From Blautia wexlerae (GTDB lineage Bacteria; Bacillota; Clostridia; Lachnospirales; Lachnospiraceae): a DNA stretch of 64,000 nucleotides. Below, in pieces: positions 26,315 to 35,552 of this stretch. Below the pieces are notes generated by a model. That model did no database searches. It was not told the origin of the DNA and saw nothing but the letters and a program-made list of their open reading frames with translations. The stretch lies in the NCBI RefSeq assembly GCF_013300825.1, contig NZ_JAAIMY010000010.1, positions 1 to 64,000 of the forward strand, in the 5' to 3' direction. The translations under genes and the position numbers were made by a program. How positions within the stretch are numbered: the first letter of the stretch is position 1; the number at the start of each line of letters is the position of its first letter.

Positions 26315-28996
26315 TTACTGGTTTTCCAGATAATCCTGAAACTCCTCCATAGACATCAGAACTTTTCTCGGTTTCGTTCCTTCTTCCGGTCCCACTACTC
26401 CTGCATCACAGAGCTGATCCATAATTCTTGCCGCTCTGTTGAAACCGATCTTAAACATTCTCTGCAGCATTCCAATAGAAGCCTTCTCTTTCTCTATGAT
26501 AAATTTACCTGCCTCTTCGAAATGTACATCTCTGTCATCTCCGGACGTACCCACTGCGGTTACCGGAGAATTTACCTGCTGCTCAATCTGCTGGTTATAC
26601 TGAGCTCCCGGATTCTTATCTGCAAGAAATTCTACCACCGCACTGACTTCATCATCGGACACAAAAGCCCCCTGCAGTCTTGCAGGTTTCTGATATCCCT
26701 GGGGATAGAAAAGCATATCACCTTTTCCAAGTAATTTTTCGGCTCCGTTCATATCCAGAATTGTTCTGGAATCTACACCGGAAGACACGGAGAAAGCAAT
26801 TCTGGAAGGCATATTGGCTTTGATCAGACCTGTAATAACATTTACAGACGGTCTCTGTGTAGCGATGATCAGATGAATACCTGCCGCACGTGCAAGCTGA
26901 GCCAGACGGCAGATCGCATCTTCCACTTCACCGGGCGCAACCATCATAAGATCTGCAAGCTCATCTACGATAATTATGATCTGCGGCATCTTTACAGGTT
27001 CTTCTTCAGCTCCCCCGGCCTCCCTGATCTGTTCTGCTTTTTTGTTATATTCATTCAGATTACGGACACCATACTCTGCGAATGTATTGTAACGGTTTGT
27101 CATCTCCTGCACAGCCCAGTTTAATGCTCCGGCTGCTTTCTTCGGATCTGTGACAACCGGGATAAACAGATGGGGAATCCCGTTATATACGCTCAGTTCT
27201 ACCACTTTAGGGTCAATCATGATAAGCTTTACCTCATCCGGATTTGCTTTATACAGAATACTGATGATCAGTGTATTGATACATACTGATTTACCGGAAC
27301 CGGTTGCACCTGCGATCAGAAGATGAGGCATCCTGGCAATATCCGCAACTACGGTCTTGCCTGCGATATCCTTTCCTACAGCAAAAGAAAGCTTTGATTT
27401 TGCCTTCTGGAATTCCTCTGACTGAAGCAGATCTCTGAGCATAACTGTACTGTTCTCTTTATTGGGAACCTCAATCCCTACTGCTGCTTTACCCGGGATT
27501 GGTGCTTCAATACGGATATCAGGAGTTGCAAGATTCAGCTTGATGTCATCGGCAAGACCGACAATCTTACTGACTTTTACGCCCATTTCCGGTTGAAGCT
27601 CATAACGGGTAACCGTCGGTCCGCAGCTTACATTTGTAACAGTTACATTCACTCCGAAATTGTGAAGTACCTCCTGCAGCTTCTGTGCTGTCTTGCGCAG
27701 ATATGCATCAGAATCTCCCTGTGATTTATTGCTTCCTTTCTTAAGCAGATTTAAGGTCGGAAATTTATATTCTTTTTTTACGGCTGCTTCCTGTCTGGTG
27801 ATCTCATGCTGAATATTTACAATTCCGCTCTGTATCTCCTTTTCAGAAGATTTAGGGTTCTTTGAAGGCTGCCGTGTCACCTTCTCCTCCGGAAAAGGGA
27901 GCAGTTCTTCCTCCTCTTCCTGCTGTGGTTCGCTGTCTGCCTCATATGTATCTGTGACTGTATCCTCTGCCCTGTGAATCTCAAAATTCATTGGAGTGCC
28001 GGCATATTTTCCGTCGGTTTCCTCCTGCTTTTTGCCTGTATTGTCGGCAGATTCTTCATTTGTATTGTCGGTATCGCCGGAATCGTCTATATTTTCTTCT
28101 GTTTTTGCTGTCATTTTGGCAGTATCTGTTTTCTTTTTCAGGAGCTTATCCTTCTTCTTTGGCTTCTCTTCGGAATATCCTGTCAGTTTGGTACCTTCCA
28201 GAAATCCGCCTTTCTTCATCTTCTTTGCTTCTGAAGGATCCAGAAGAAAATCGTCATCATCCGAAAATTCATCATCTCCGATCTCATCCTCCAGTCTGCG
28301 GATCTTTTCCTCACGCCGCTGTTCTCTCATAAGCTGGCGTTCCCGGGCACGTTTTTCTCTGCGCATCTCGCGTTCAGGCTGTCCCTGTACATACCGTGTA
28401 CGTCCGTCTTTTACAAAATCACATATCTTAATGACCAGAAGTGTCACAAAATCCAACAGAGAATGCTGTGTGATAATGATCATGCAGACAACAAATGCCA
28501 GTATAATGATTACATATCCGCCAACCGTACCAAAGGCAGATGTAATGGAAATACAGATCGCACCTCCGATCAGCCCACCGCCGGTCTTATAGTCCGCACT
28601 TAATGCATAATAATCCATCAAAGTTGTACTCTGCATATATCCGTCTGTAAGAAGCTGTGCCGCTCCACACAAAAACAGAAACATTACAAACGCTGCTGCA
28701 AGCTTCTTATATGCCAGACGGTTGGTTTTATTGATCAGAATAAATGCCGCTCCAATGAAAAACACGATTGGAAACAAATATGCCATCAATCCCATTAACC
28801 CAAAACAGAAATTACTGATCGCATCTCCTACAAAACCACCTGCTCCAAAATTGCTTGCCATTAAGATCACACATGCAGCCAAAATCACAAACACTATAAT
28901 CTCTGTCTGAAATCTTCCGACCTCCTGCTCCATAGCTGTCGCTTTTTTCGTATTTCTCCCCGAATGTCCGGTCTTTTTATTTTTTGATGCTGCCAT
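26315..28996 (-). CDS. ftsK: DNA translocase FtsK/SpoIIIE
   Basis: 893 residues from ATG 28996 (AAGGGA 8 nt upstream); the open frame continues upstream into the uppP stop region. Four or five N-terminal TM helices (about 25 to 190), a long charged linker (190 to 390), then the motor: Walker A GATGSGKSVCINTL, IMIDPKVVELSVYNGIPHL, Walker B IIIIVDELADLMM. The C-terminal winged-helix gamma domain (MLQRMFKIGFNRAARIMDQL) reads KOPS/SRS polarity sites. It pumps chromosomal DNA across the division or sporulation septum. The nearby tepA echoes the Bacillus tepA-spoIIIE neighbourhood. Confidence 0.95.
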   Translation of the reverse strand: MAASKNKKTGHSGRNTKKATAMEQEVGRFQTEIIVFVILAACVILMASNFGAGGFVGDAISNFCFGLMGLMAYLFPIVFFIGAAFILINKTNRLAYKKLAAAFVMFLFLCGAAQLLTDGYMQSTTLMDYYALSADYKTGGGLIGGAICISITSAFGTVGGYVIIILAFVVCMIIITQHSLLDFVTLLVIKICDFVKDGRTRYVQGQPEREMRREKRARERQLMREQRREEKIRRLEDEIGDDEFSDDDDFLLDPSEAKKMKKGGFLEGTKLTGYSEEKPKKKDKLLKKKTDTAKMTAKTEENIDDSGDTDNTNEESADNTGKKQEETDGKYAGTPMNFEIHRAEDTVTDTYEADSEPQQEEEEELLPFPEEKVTRQPSKNPKSSEKEIQSGIVNIQHEITRQEAAVKKEYKFPTLNLLKKGSNKSQGDSDAYLRKTAQKLQEVLHNFGVNVTVTNVSCGPTVTRYELQPEMGVKVSKIVGLADDIKLNLATPDIRIEAPIPGKAAVGIEVPNKENSTVMLRDLLQSEEFQKAKSKLSFAVGKDIAGKTVVADIARMPHLLIAGATGSGKSVCINTLIISILYKANPDEVKLIMIDPKVVELSVYNGIPHLFIPVVTDPKKAAGALNWAVQEMTNRYNTFAEYGVRNLNEYNKKAEQIREAGGAEEEPVKMPQIIIIVDELADLMMVAPGEVEDAICRLAQLARAAGIHLIIATQRPSVNVITGLIKANMPSRIAFSVSSGVDSRTILDMNGAEKLLGKGDMLFYPQGYQKPARLQGAFVSDDEVSAVVEFLADKNPGAQYNQQIEQQVNSPVTAVGTSGDDRDVHFEEAGKFIIEKEKASIGMLQRMFKIGFNRAARIMDQLCDAGVVGPEEGTKPRKVLMSMEEFQDYLENQ

Positions 28997-29033
28997 TACA
29001 AGGCTCCCTTCCTTAATCTTCTCGTAATCTCCC

Positions 29034-29912
29034 CTACAGGGCATAATTCAATACCAGTACAATAATACCGGCTGCAAATGAGTAATATGCAAAATATCGC
29101 AATTTTACGTTCTGTGCCATGGCAAGTGTACTTCGGATGACAAGGCATCCTGCAAATCCGGCTATGATCATTGCAAATATATATGCAAATCCAAGTCCTG
29201 CCGTCATTTCAGAAGCACCAAAATTTCCGATTTCCGTAAAAAAAGCACCCACGATCGCAGGCAGACTCATAAACACAGAAAAACGTACTGCAAATTTACG
29301 GCTATATCCGCATAAAAGTGCAGCACATAAAGTAAATCCCATTCTGGAAATCCCCGGAAAAACTGCAAGTCCCTGGCAGATACCAATCCACATGGCACTG
29401 TCATAGGAAGCCTCTTTCGGTCCTTTCTTACCATCCGGTTTGCCCAGATCTGTCACCAGAAGAAATATACCCGTAAGCAAAAAACCTGTTCCCGGCACGA
29501 TCTGCGATTCTGCTGACAGAAGAGCCAGGCGTCTTCCTGTAAGTCCCAGAAGTACCGTAGGGATCATGGAAACCGCAAGCAATGCGCCAAGCTTCCGATA
29601 TGTTCCCGTCACTATCCTCGCATAACCCAGTCTCGCACCTGTCCTTTTATTATGGATATAAAGATTCAGATTGCCAAGAATATCCATAAACATTCCAAGA
29701 AGCCCCAACCCGATCTTCTTAAGATCTTTGCGAAACAGAAAGATGATTGCTGCAGCAGTTCCCAGATGAAGGATTGCTTCCGGCAGTAATCCGGTTTCAT
29801 GGCTGATTCCCATATATTGTTCCAGTATACACAGATGTCCCATACTGCTGACAGGAAGAAACTCCGTCACAGCCTGAATGACAGCTAATAAAATCAAATA
29901 TACAACTATCAT
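29034..29912 (-). CDS. uppP: Undecaprenyl-diphosphatase (BacA/UppP)
   Basis: 292 residues from ATG 29912, where AAAAGGA sits 9 nt upstream; the frame is open to 29975. Membrane protein with the two BacA catalytic segments, QAVTEFLPVSSMGHL and PGISRMGFTLCAALLCGYSR. It removes a phosphate from undecaprenyl diphosphate to recycle the lipid carrier for peptidoglycan and exopolysaccharide, and gives some bacitracin tolerance. The second segment has M where family members usually have S (PGxSRSG). About eight helices are predicted. Confidence 0.92.
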   Translation of the reverse strand: MIVVYLILLAVIQAVTEFLPVSSMGHLCILEQYMGISHETGLLPEAILHLGTAAAIIFLFRKDLKKIGLGLLGMFMDILGNLNLYIHNKRTGARLGYARIVTGTYRKLGALLAVSMIPTVLLGLTGRRLALLSAESQIVPGTGFLLTGIFLLVTDLGKPDGKKGPKEASYDSAMWIGICQGLAVFPGISRMGFTLCAALLCGYSRKFAVRFSVFMSLPAIVGAFFTEIGNFGASEMTAGLGFAYIFAMIIAGFAGCLVIRSTLAMAQNVKLRYFAYYSFAAGIIVLVLNYAL

Positions 29913-30013
29913 AAAACTGATTCCTTTTCTATTGATCATTCCGTCAGGTTCTTTATCTGTTCTGTTTCCTGACAATTACTGTTATTATATCACACTCGCT
30001 GATAGTTGACAAC

Positions 30014-30043
30014 AAAAAAGCCCCTGGCTGTAAAACAGCCAGG
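30014..30043 (-). terminator. Terminator of the nfnAB operon
   Basis: Minus-strand hairpin CCTGGCTG-TTTTA-CAGCCAGG followed by GGCTTTTTT, 40 bases after the nfnB stop. Confidence 0.9.
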
Positions 30044-30083
30044 AACCCTGTGTCTGGACATATATGAGTTATATTCTCAATTA

Positions 30084-31478
30084 TTATTTATTCTTAAGAT
30101 ATTCATCGATACCTTTGGCACCGGCTTTACCAGCACCCATGGCAAGAATAACAGTAGCTGCACCTGTAACAGCATCACCACCGGCATATACGCCGTCTTT
30201 GGATGTCTTGCCTGTTTCTTCTTCAGCAACGATACATCTTCTCTTATTGATCTCAAGACCTTTAGTTGTAGAAGAAATAAGCGGGTTAGGAGAAGTACCA
30301 AGAGACATGATAACTGTATCTACATCCATGTCATACTCGGATCCTGCAATTTCAACCGGACGACGTCTTCCGGAAGCATCCGGCTCGCCAAGTTCCATCT
30401 TAACAACCTTCATACCTTTTACATGGCCATTCTCGTCAACAAGGATTTCCTTCGGGTTTGTAAGAAGATCGAAAATGATTCCTTCTTCTTTAGCATGATG
30501 AACTTCTTCTGCTCGTGCAGGAAGTTCTGCTTCACTTCTTCTGTATACGATATGTACTTCAGCACCAAGTCTTAAAGCTGTTCTTGCTGCATCCATAGCA
30601 ACGTTACCACCGCCTACAACTGCTACTTTCTTACCAGCTGCGATCGGTGTGTCATAAGAATCATCAAAAGCCTTCATCAGGTTGCTTCTTGTAAGGTATT
30701 CGTTGGCAGAGAATACACCGCTTGCATTCTCACCCGGAATACCCATGAACATTGGAAGTCCGGCACCGGAACCGATGAATACAGCTTCAAATCCTTCATC
30801 CTCGATCAGCTGATCGATTGTTGTGGACTTACCGATAACTACGTTAGTCTCGAATTTAACACCTAATTCTTTAACTTTCTCGATCTCTTTCTTAACAACT
30901 TTCTGTTTAGGCAGACGGAACTCCGGAATACCGTAAACAAGAACACCGCCAAGTTCATGAAGAGCCTCGAATACAGTTACATCATATCCTGCTTTCGCAA
31001 GGTCACCTGCACAGGTAAGTCCGGAAGGACCGGAACCGATAACTGCAACCTTATGTCCGTTCTTCACTTCTGCTCCTGCCGGTTTAATGTCATGCTCCAG
31101 AGCATAATCTGCAACAAATCTCTCCAGTTTGCCGATAGAAACGGCTTCGCCTTTGATTCCGCGGATACATTTACCCTCGCACTGGGATTCCTGAGGACAT
31201 ACACGTCCGCAGATAGCCGGAAGCGCGGAAGATAATCCGATCACTTTGTATGCTTCTTCGATCTTTCCTTCTTTGATCTGTTCAATAAATCCTGGAATAT
31301 TGATGGATACCGGGCAGCCTTCCACACATTTCGGTTTCTTGCAGCCTAAGCATCTCTGTGCTTCTTCCATTGCTTCTTCCTGATTATATCCAAGACAAAC
31401 TTCTTCAAAGTTTGTTGCACGTACCTTCGGATCCTGTTCTCTTACAGGAACTTTCTTTAACATCTTTGCATCTGCCAT
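30084..31478 (-). CDS. nfnB: NfnB/GltA-type NADPH-dependent flavoprotein subunit
   Basis: 464 residues, of the glutamate-synthase small-subunit type. N-terminal Fe-S cysteines CLGCKKPKCVEGCPVSINIP and CGRVCPQESQCEGKC bind two 4Fe-4S clusters. Two Rossmann folds follow: FAD site VIGSGPSGLTCAGDLAKAGY and NADP site VAVVGGGNVAMDAARTALRLG. It has no glutamate synthase large subunit nearby. The partner upstream is a ferredoxin-NADP reductase alpha-like protein (NfnA) whose stop overlaps its ATG (TAATG). Together they fit the electron-bifurcating NADH-dependent ferredoxin:NADP+ oxidoreductase. Databases often label it gltA. Confidence 0.9.
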   Translation of the reverse strand: MADAKMLKKVPVREQDPKVRATNFEEVCLGYNQEEAMEEAQRCLGCKKPKCVEGCPVSINIPGFIEQIKEGKIEEAYKVIGLSSALPAICGRVCPQESQCEGKCIRGIKGEAVSIGKLERFVADYALEHDIKPAGAEVKNGHKVAVIGSGPSGLTCAGDLAKAGYDVTVFEALHELGGVLVYGIPEFRLPKQKVVKKEIEKVKELGVKFETNVVIGKSTTIDQLIEDEGFEAVFIGSGAGLPMFMGIPGENASGVFSANEYLTRSNLMKAFDDSYDTPIAAGKKVAVVGGGNVAMDAARTALRLGAEVHIVYRRSEAELPARAEEVHHAKEEGIIFDLLTNPKEILVDENGHVKGMKVVKMELGEPDASGRRRPVEIAGSEYDMDVDTVIMSLGTSPNPLISSTTKGLEINKRRCIVAEEETGKTSKDGVYAGGDAVTGAATVILAMGAGKAGAKGIDEYLKNK

Positions 31479-32365
31479 TACTTGTCACCTCCACAATGTC
31501 CGCATCCGCCATGATGGGTATCACCTTCCTGAAGTTTCAGTAATGCACGTCCCTCTTCAGTCTTATACATCTGGCTTCTCTTCATAGCCTGATCGAAATC
31601 AACAAGATGTCCGTCGAATTCCGGTCCGTCTACACATGCAAATTTAATCTCATCGCCAACCTGAAGACGGCATGCTCCGCACATACCTGTTCCGTCAACC
31701 ATGATAGGATTCATGCTGACAATTGTATGAATGCCAAGCTTTTTGGTAAGAAGACAGACAAATTTCATCATGATCATCGGTCCGATCGCTACACAGACAT
31801 CATAGTGTTTGCCTTCATTTGTTACCAGATCCTCAAGAGTCTTGGTAACCATACCGGAACGTCCATAGGAACCATCATCTGTTGTAACATACAGATTGGA
31901 AACTTCACCAAGTTCCTTCTCAAGAATAACCATATCCTTTGTCTTGGAGCCAAGGATAACATCTGCTGTGATACCGTGTTCATGCAGCCATTTAACCTGT
32001 GGATAAACAGGTGCTGTACCAACACCGCCGGCAACAAATACCATTTTCTTTTTCTTTAATTCTTCAATATCTTCGTGAACGAACTCAGATGGACATCCAA
32101 GAGGTCCTACGAAGTCACGGAAAGAATCTCCTGCTTTTAATTCAGACATCTTAATGGTAGATGCACCGATCTCCTGGAATACGATTGTAATCGTTCCCTC
32201 TTCACGGTCATAGTCACAAATGGTAAGCGGAATTCTCTCACCTTTCTCGTCCATCTTTACAATAATAAATTGTCCTGGCTGGCAATGGCTTGCAACACGT
32301 GGTGCGTGTACAACCATAAGATGGATCTTAGCTGCCAGTGTCTCAGCTTTTAAAATCTTATACAT
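31478..32365 (-). CDS. nfnA: NfnA-type FAD/NAD-binding, 2Fe-2S subunit
   Basis: 295 residues from ATG 32365 (GAGGAGG 7 nt upstream). FAD domain with RIPLTICDYD, NAD domain KMVFVAGGVGTAPVYPQ, and a C-terminal 2Fe-2S site DGTGMCGACRLQVGDEIKFACVDGPEF. Homologues are called SudB or PyrK-like; next to nfnB the Nfn complex is the best reading. It ends in an unusual His/Cys tail (HHGGCGHCGGDK) whose last codons also supply the nfnB ribosome site (GGAGGTGAC). Cytoplasmic; balances NADH, NADPH and ferredoxin in fermentation. Confidence 0.88.
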   Translation of the reverse strand: MYKILKAETLAAKIHLMVVHAPRVASHCQPGQFIIVKMDEKGERIPLTICDYDREEGTITIVFQEIGASTIKMSELKAGDSFRDFVGPLGCPSEFVHEDIEELKKKKMVFVAGGVGTAPVYPQVKWLHEHGITADVILGSKTKDMVILEKELGEVSNLYVTTDDGSYGRSGMVTKTLEDLVTNEGKHYDVCVAIGPMIMMKFVCLLTKKLGIHTIVSMNPIMVDGTGMCGACRLQVGDEIKFACVDGPEFDGHLVDFDQAMKRSQMYKTEEGRALLKLQEGDTHHGGCGHCGGDK

Positions 32366-32399
32366 GGTTTTCCTCCTCGCAAATAATAAACCTTTAATA

Positions 32400-32428
32400 A
32401 TAATACGCCAAAATCTGACATATGGCAA
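32400..32428 (-). promoter_or_regulatory. Sigma-A type promoter of nfnAB
   Basis: Minus strand TTGCCA, 17-nt spacer, TATTAT, with the -10 element 35 nt upstream of the nfnA ATG. Confidence 0.7.
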
Positions 32429-32530
32429 GGGTTGATTTATAATACGGGCAAGAAATTTTTATCTTTTGCAGTCAAATTCTCTCTATTGTCTCAACAACTA
32501 ATTTCGTTTTTTATATTAAACAATATTTTC

Positions 32531-32545
32531 GGACTATATTAGTCC
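32531..32545 (-). terminator. Hairpin downstream of tepA
   Basis: GGACTA-ATA-TAGTCC, 32 bases after the tepA stop, followed on the minus strand by an A/T-rich stretch. Short stem; probably a weak terminator. Confidence 0.45.
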
Positions 32546-32576
32546 TATTTACAATATCGTATTTTATTCCAACAGT

Positions 32577-33437
32577 TTATTTGTAATCATTTTTTTCTAT
32601 CAGTTCATATAATTTTGCCAGTGCTTCTTTAATTCCTCCAACTTCATCAATCAAGCCTTCCCTTACCGCTTCCTTTCCCTCCAGCATGGTTCCCACATCT
32701 TTCACCAGCTGAGTTGTGTCCAGCATCAGTTCTTCCAGGCGCTGCTGGGATGCTTTGGAATGTTCGGAGATAAATGTTGTAATACGATCCTGAATTTTTT
32801 CCATATTCCGGTATGTCTGTGTCACACCAATAAACATACCACTGGAACGAACCGGATGTATCACCATAGTCGCACTTGGGACTACAAAAGAATAGTCAGC
32901 AGAAACAGCCATGGGAACTCCTATGGAATGACCGCCACCCAGAACCAGTGATACCGTAGGAATACTCAATGACGCGATCATCTCTGCAATGGCAAGTCCA
33001 GCCTCCACATCTCCCCCGACTGTATTGAGCAAAATCAGGAGTCCTTCAATTTCCTCATCATCTTCAATAATCGCAAGTTTCGGCAGCACATGTTCATATT
33101 TGGTTGTTTTTGAATGAGATGGTGCTGACTCATGGCCTTCCACTTCCCCGATAATCGTCAGAAGTTCCACTTTATGCTTTCTGGAATTACTGTCAAGAAC
33201 TACCTGCCCCATCTCTTTTATCTGTTCATTTTGTGTATTTTCTCTTTTCAGATTCTGCTCTTTTCCTGAATCTATGTTCTCCTGTTCATCCACAGTCAGA
33301 TCTTCATCTGAAAAATCTTCATCATTTTTTCTCTGCCGCTCATTTTGGTATCTGCACATTTCCGCATATTCATCCAAAACTCCCAGCTCTCTTTTTTCTG
33401 TTTCTGATTTTCCATAATCTTTTATAATATCCCGCAT
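32577..33437 (-). CDS. tepA: ClpP-like serine protease TepA
   Basis: 286 residues. The first 85 residues are charged and low complexity. The ClpP/crotonase fold follows, with NTVGGDVEAGLAIAEMI, catalytic Ser171 in GGGHSIG and His194 in MVIHPV. This is the YmfB/TepA group. In Bacillus, TepA is a forespore protein needed for degradation of small acid-soluble spore proteins at outgrowth, and its gene neighbours spoIIIE. Here ftsK is 3.6 kb downstream, with uppP and nfnAB between. Its ribosome site (TTGGAGG, then TATTTTT-ATG) lies in the 3' arm of a hairpin. Confidence 0.88.
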   Translation of the reverse strand: MRDIIKDYGKSETEKRELGVLDEYAEMCRYQNERQRKNDEDFSDEDLTVDEQENIDSGKEQNLKRENTQNEQIKEMGQVVLDSNSRKHKVELLTIIGEVEGHESAPSHSKTTKYEHVLPKLAIIEDDEEIEGLLILLNTVGGDVEAGLAIAEMIASLSIPTVSLVLGGGHSIGVPMAVSADYSFVVPSATMVIHPVRSSGMFIGVTQTYRNMEKIQDRITTFISEHSKASQQRLEELMLDTTQLVKDVGTMLEGKEAVREGLIDEVGGIKEALAKLYELIEKNDYK

Positions 33438-33440
33438 AAA

Positions 33441-33472
33441 AATACCTCCAAGATTTTATTCCTGGAGGTATT
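33441..33472 (-). terminator. Hairpin that ends the rbs operon and buries the tepA ribosome site
   Basis: Perfect 10-bp arms AATACCTCCA and TGGAGGTATT with a 12-nt loop, then TTT and the tepA ATG. It starts 20 bases after the rbsB stop, so it is well placed as the rbs terminator, while its 3' arm is the tepA Shine-Dalgarno. Confidence 0.75.
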
Positions 33473-33492
33473 ATGTACTAATTTTTTTTATT

Positions 33493-34437
33493 TTATTCCG
33501 CACTGTCCTTGGTAACCAGTTTTACTTCTACAGGAATAGACTTCTCAACTGTCTCTCCCTCTGCCAGAGTAATTGCTGTATCTACAGCTGTTTTACCCAT
33601 CTGGTCTGGCTGCTGCGCGACTGTTGCAAGCATTTTTCCCGCTTTTACAGCAGCAACCGCATCATCTGTAGCATCAAATCCGACAATCTCAATATCTTTT
33701 CCGGTTGCAGCAATTGCCTCTAAGGCACCAAGTGCCATCTCATCGTTATGTGCAAATACACCTTTGATAGAACCATTTGCCTGAAGTAAGTTCTCCATAA
33801 CAGTCATACCTGTTGCACGGTTAAAATCTGCTGTCTGGCTTCCTGTTACATCCAGTTTCTCATCAGCTACTTCATGGAAACCTGCACCTCTGTCTATAGT
33901 TGCGGAAGCTCCGGTTGTTCCCTGAAGTTCCGCTACCGGTGTACCTTCACCAATCGTTTCTACCAGATACTCTGTTGCCATTTTTGCACCTGCTACGTTA
34001 TCAGATGCAATCTGGCAGTCTACATCAACACCATTCACAACACGGTCTACAGAAATAACCTTGATACCTTTCGAAATCGCATCCTTTACTGCCGGAGCGA
34101 CTGCATCAGAGTCTACCGGATTTACGATCAGAACAGATACATTTCTGGAAATCAGGTCTTCTACGTCATTGGTCTGTTTTGCAGCATCATCACCTGCATC
34201 AACCGTGATCAGTTCTGCACCTTTTTCTTCTGCTTCTGCCTGTGCACCCTCTGCGAGGCTTACAAAGAACGGGTTATTTAATGTAGATACGGACAATCCA
34301 ATTGCTCCGTTTCCTACGACTCCATTTTCACCAACTTCAGCTGTTCCCTCGCCGTCAATAGTAATAATCTGGCATCCTGCTGTGGAAGATAACATTGCAC
34401 ACGCAGCTGTCAGAGCTACGATCTTCTTTATTTTCAT
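33493..34437 (-). CDS. rbsB: Ribose ABC transporter substrate-binding lipoprotein
   Basis: 314 residues from ATG 34437 (AGGAGGG 8 nt upstream). Lipoprotein signal with lipobox SSTAGC, so it is anchored outside the membrane. Periplasmic-binding-protein type 1 fold with GLSVSTLNNPFFVSLAEGAQ, NPVDSDAV, VDRVVNG and AHNDEMALGALEAI, the RbsB sugar-contact segments. Last gene of rbsRKDACB. The 173-bp gap before it holds a small CTGCTG/CAGCAG hairpin, which may help adjust the level of this abundant subunit relative to rbsC. Confidence 0.94.
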   Translation of the reverse strand: MKIKKIVALTAACAMLSSTAGCQIITIDGEGTAEVGENGVVGNGAIGLSVSTLNNPFFVSLAEGAQAEAEEKGAELITVDAGDDAAKQTNDVEDLISRNVSVLIVNPVDSDAVAPAVKDAISKGIKVISVDRVVNGVDVDCQIASDNVAGAKMATEYLVETIGEGTPVAELQGTTGASATIDRGAGFHEVADEKLDVTGSQTADFNRATGMTVMENLLQANGSIKGVFAHNDEMALGALEAIAATGKDIEIVGFDATDDAVAAVKAGKMLATVAQQPDQMGKTAVDTAITLAEGETVEKSIPVEVKLVTKDSAE

Positions 34438-34610
34438 TTCGAAATCCCTCCTGTATATTATTAACCGGATAAAGTAAGTCCCCTTGCTCCAACTTCGAAA
34501 AAACAATAAACACAATGGACAGGAACTTGCTTATAATATCCGCTTGATGTACCCAGACTGCTGTTCTTATCCCCTCAGCAGCCTGAATATGTAATTTTCT
34601 TATGTTCTGA

Positions 34611-35552
34611 TTAACGATTTCTGTCAGAAAGTACGGCGATCAGAATGACGATACCTTTTACTACATCCTGATAGTAAGAAGAAATACCAAGAATATTCAT
34701 ACCATTATTTAAAACTGCGATGATCAAAACACCGACCAGTGTTCCCTGAATTTTACCACGTCCACCGCTCATACTGGTTCCACCAAGAGCTGTTGCTGCG
34801 ATAGCATCCATTTCATATCCGTCACCCAGGGTAGGCTGAGCGGAATTCAATCTGGAAAGAAGAATCAGACCGGAAAGAGCAGACATGAAACCTGAAATTC
34901 CATAAACTATGATCTTTGTTTTGTCAATGTCAACACCAGCAAGACGTGCACATTTGCTGTTACTTCCTGTTGCATAGATACGTCTTCCAAATGTTGTTTT
35001 GTTCAGCATAAAATAAAATGCAATAAACGCAAGTACAAAAAGAATTACAGGAATCGGAATGCGGAATATGTTTCCTTTTCCTACCAATTTCAGTGCAAAG
35101 CTGTCACCAAGATTGGAAATTGGTTTTCCATCCATAAAGATCATAGTCAGTCCACGGTAAACAGTCATTGTAACAAGAGTTGCGATAAATGCCTGCAGGC
35201 GGCCTTTTGTAACAAGGACACCACTGACAAGGCCAAGACCTGTTCCAATTATCAGCGCAAGAATCATTGCCGGTACAACCGGAAATCCACTTGCGATCAT
35301 TCCTGCGCAGAGTGCAGTGGATAACCCTAAAATAGAACCAACAGACAGGTCAATCGCATCTGTCAGGATTACACACGTCATACCAAATGCAATAAATCCA
35401 TTAATAGAAGACTGTCTTAACAGTGACAAAAAGTTACTCCATGTGCGGAATTCCGGACTTACGATGCCTATTCCCACAACAAGAACGATCAATGCAATAA
35501 ATGCACCATATTCCTGAACGTATTCAGATACGCTTTTTTTCTTAGTTTCCAT
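34611..35552 (-). CDS. rbsC: Ribose ABC transporter permease
   Basis: 313 residues, eight to ten helices, with the RbsC family signature ALGGTSMSGGRGKIQGTLVG near the C-terminus and DLSVGSILGLS in the middle. It forms the channel for ribose with RbsA and RbsB. The ATG overlaps the rbsA stop by one base (TAATG), with GGGAGG upstream. The C-terminus ends KGIVILIAVLSDRNR. Confidence 0.95.
   Translation of the reverse strand: METKKKSVSEYVQEYGAFIALIVLVVGIGIVSPEFRTWSNFLSLLRQSSINGFIAFGMTCVILTDAIDLSVGSILGLSTALCAGMIASGFPVVPAMILALIIGTGLGLVSGVLVTKGRLQAFIATLVTMTVYRGLTMIFMDGKPISNLGDSFALKLVGKGNIFRIPIPVILFVLAFIAFYFMLNKTTFGRRIYATGSNSKCARLAGVDIDKTKIIVYGISGFMSALSGLILLSRLNSAQPTLGDGYEMDAIAATALGGTSMSGGRGKIQGTLVGVLIIAVLNNGMNILGISSYYQDVVKGIVILIAVLSDRNR

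Noticed and set aside
32429-32530. Rex operator upstream of nfnAB (TTGTTTAATATAAAAAAC)
   Set aside because: Only one half fits TTGTTAA; the other half does not match, so it is not called.
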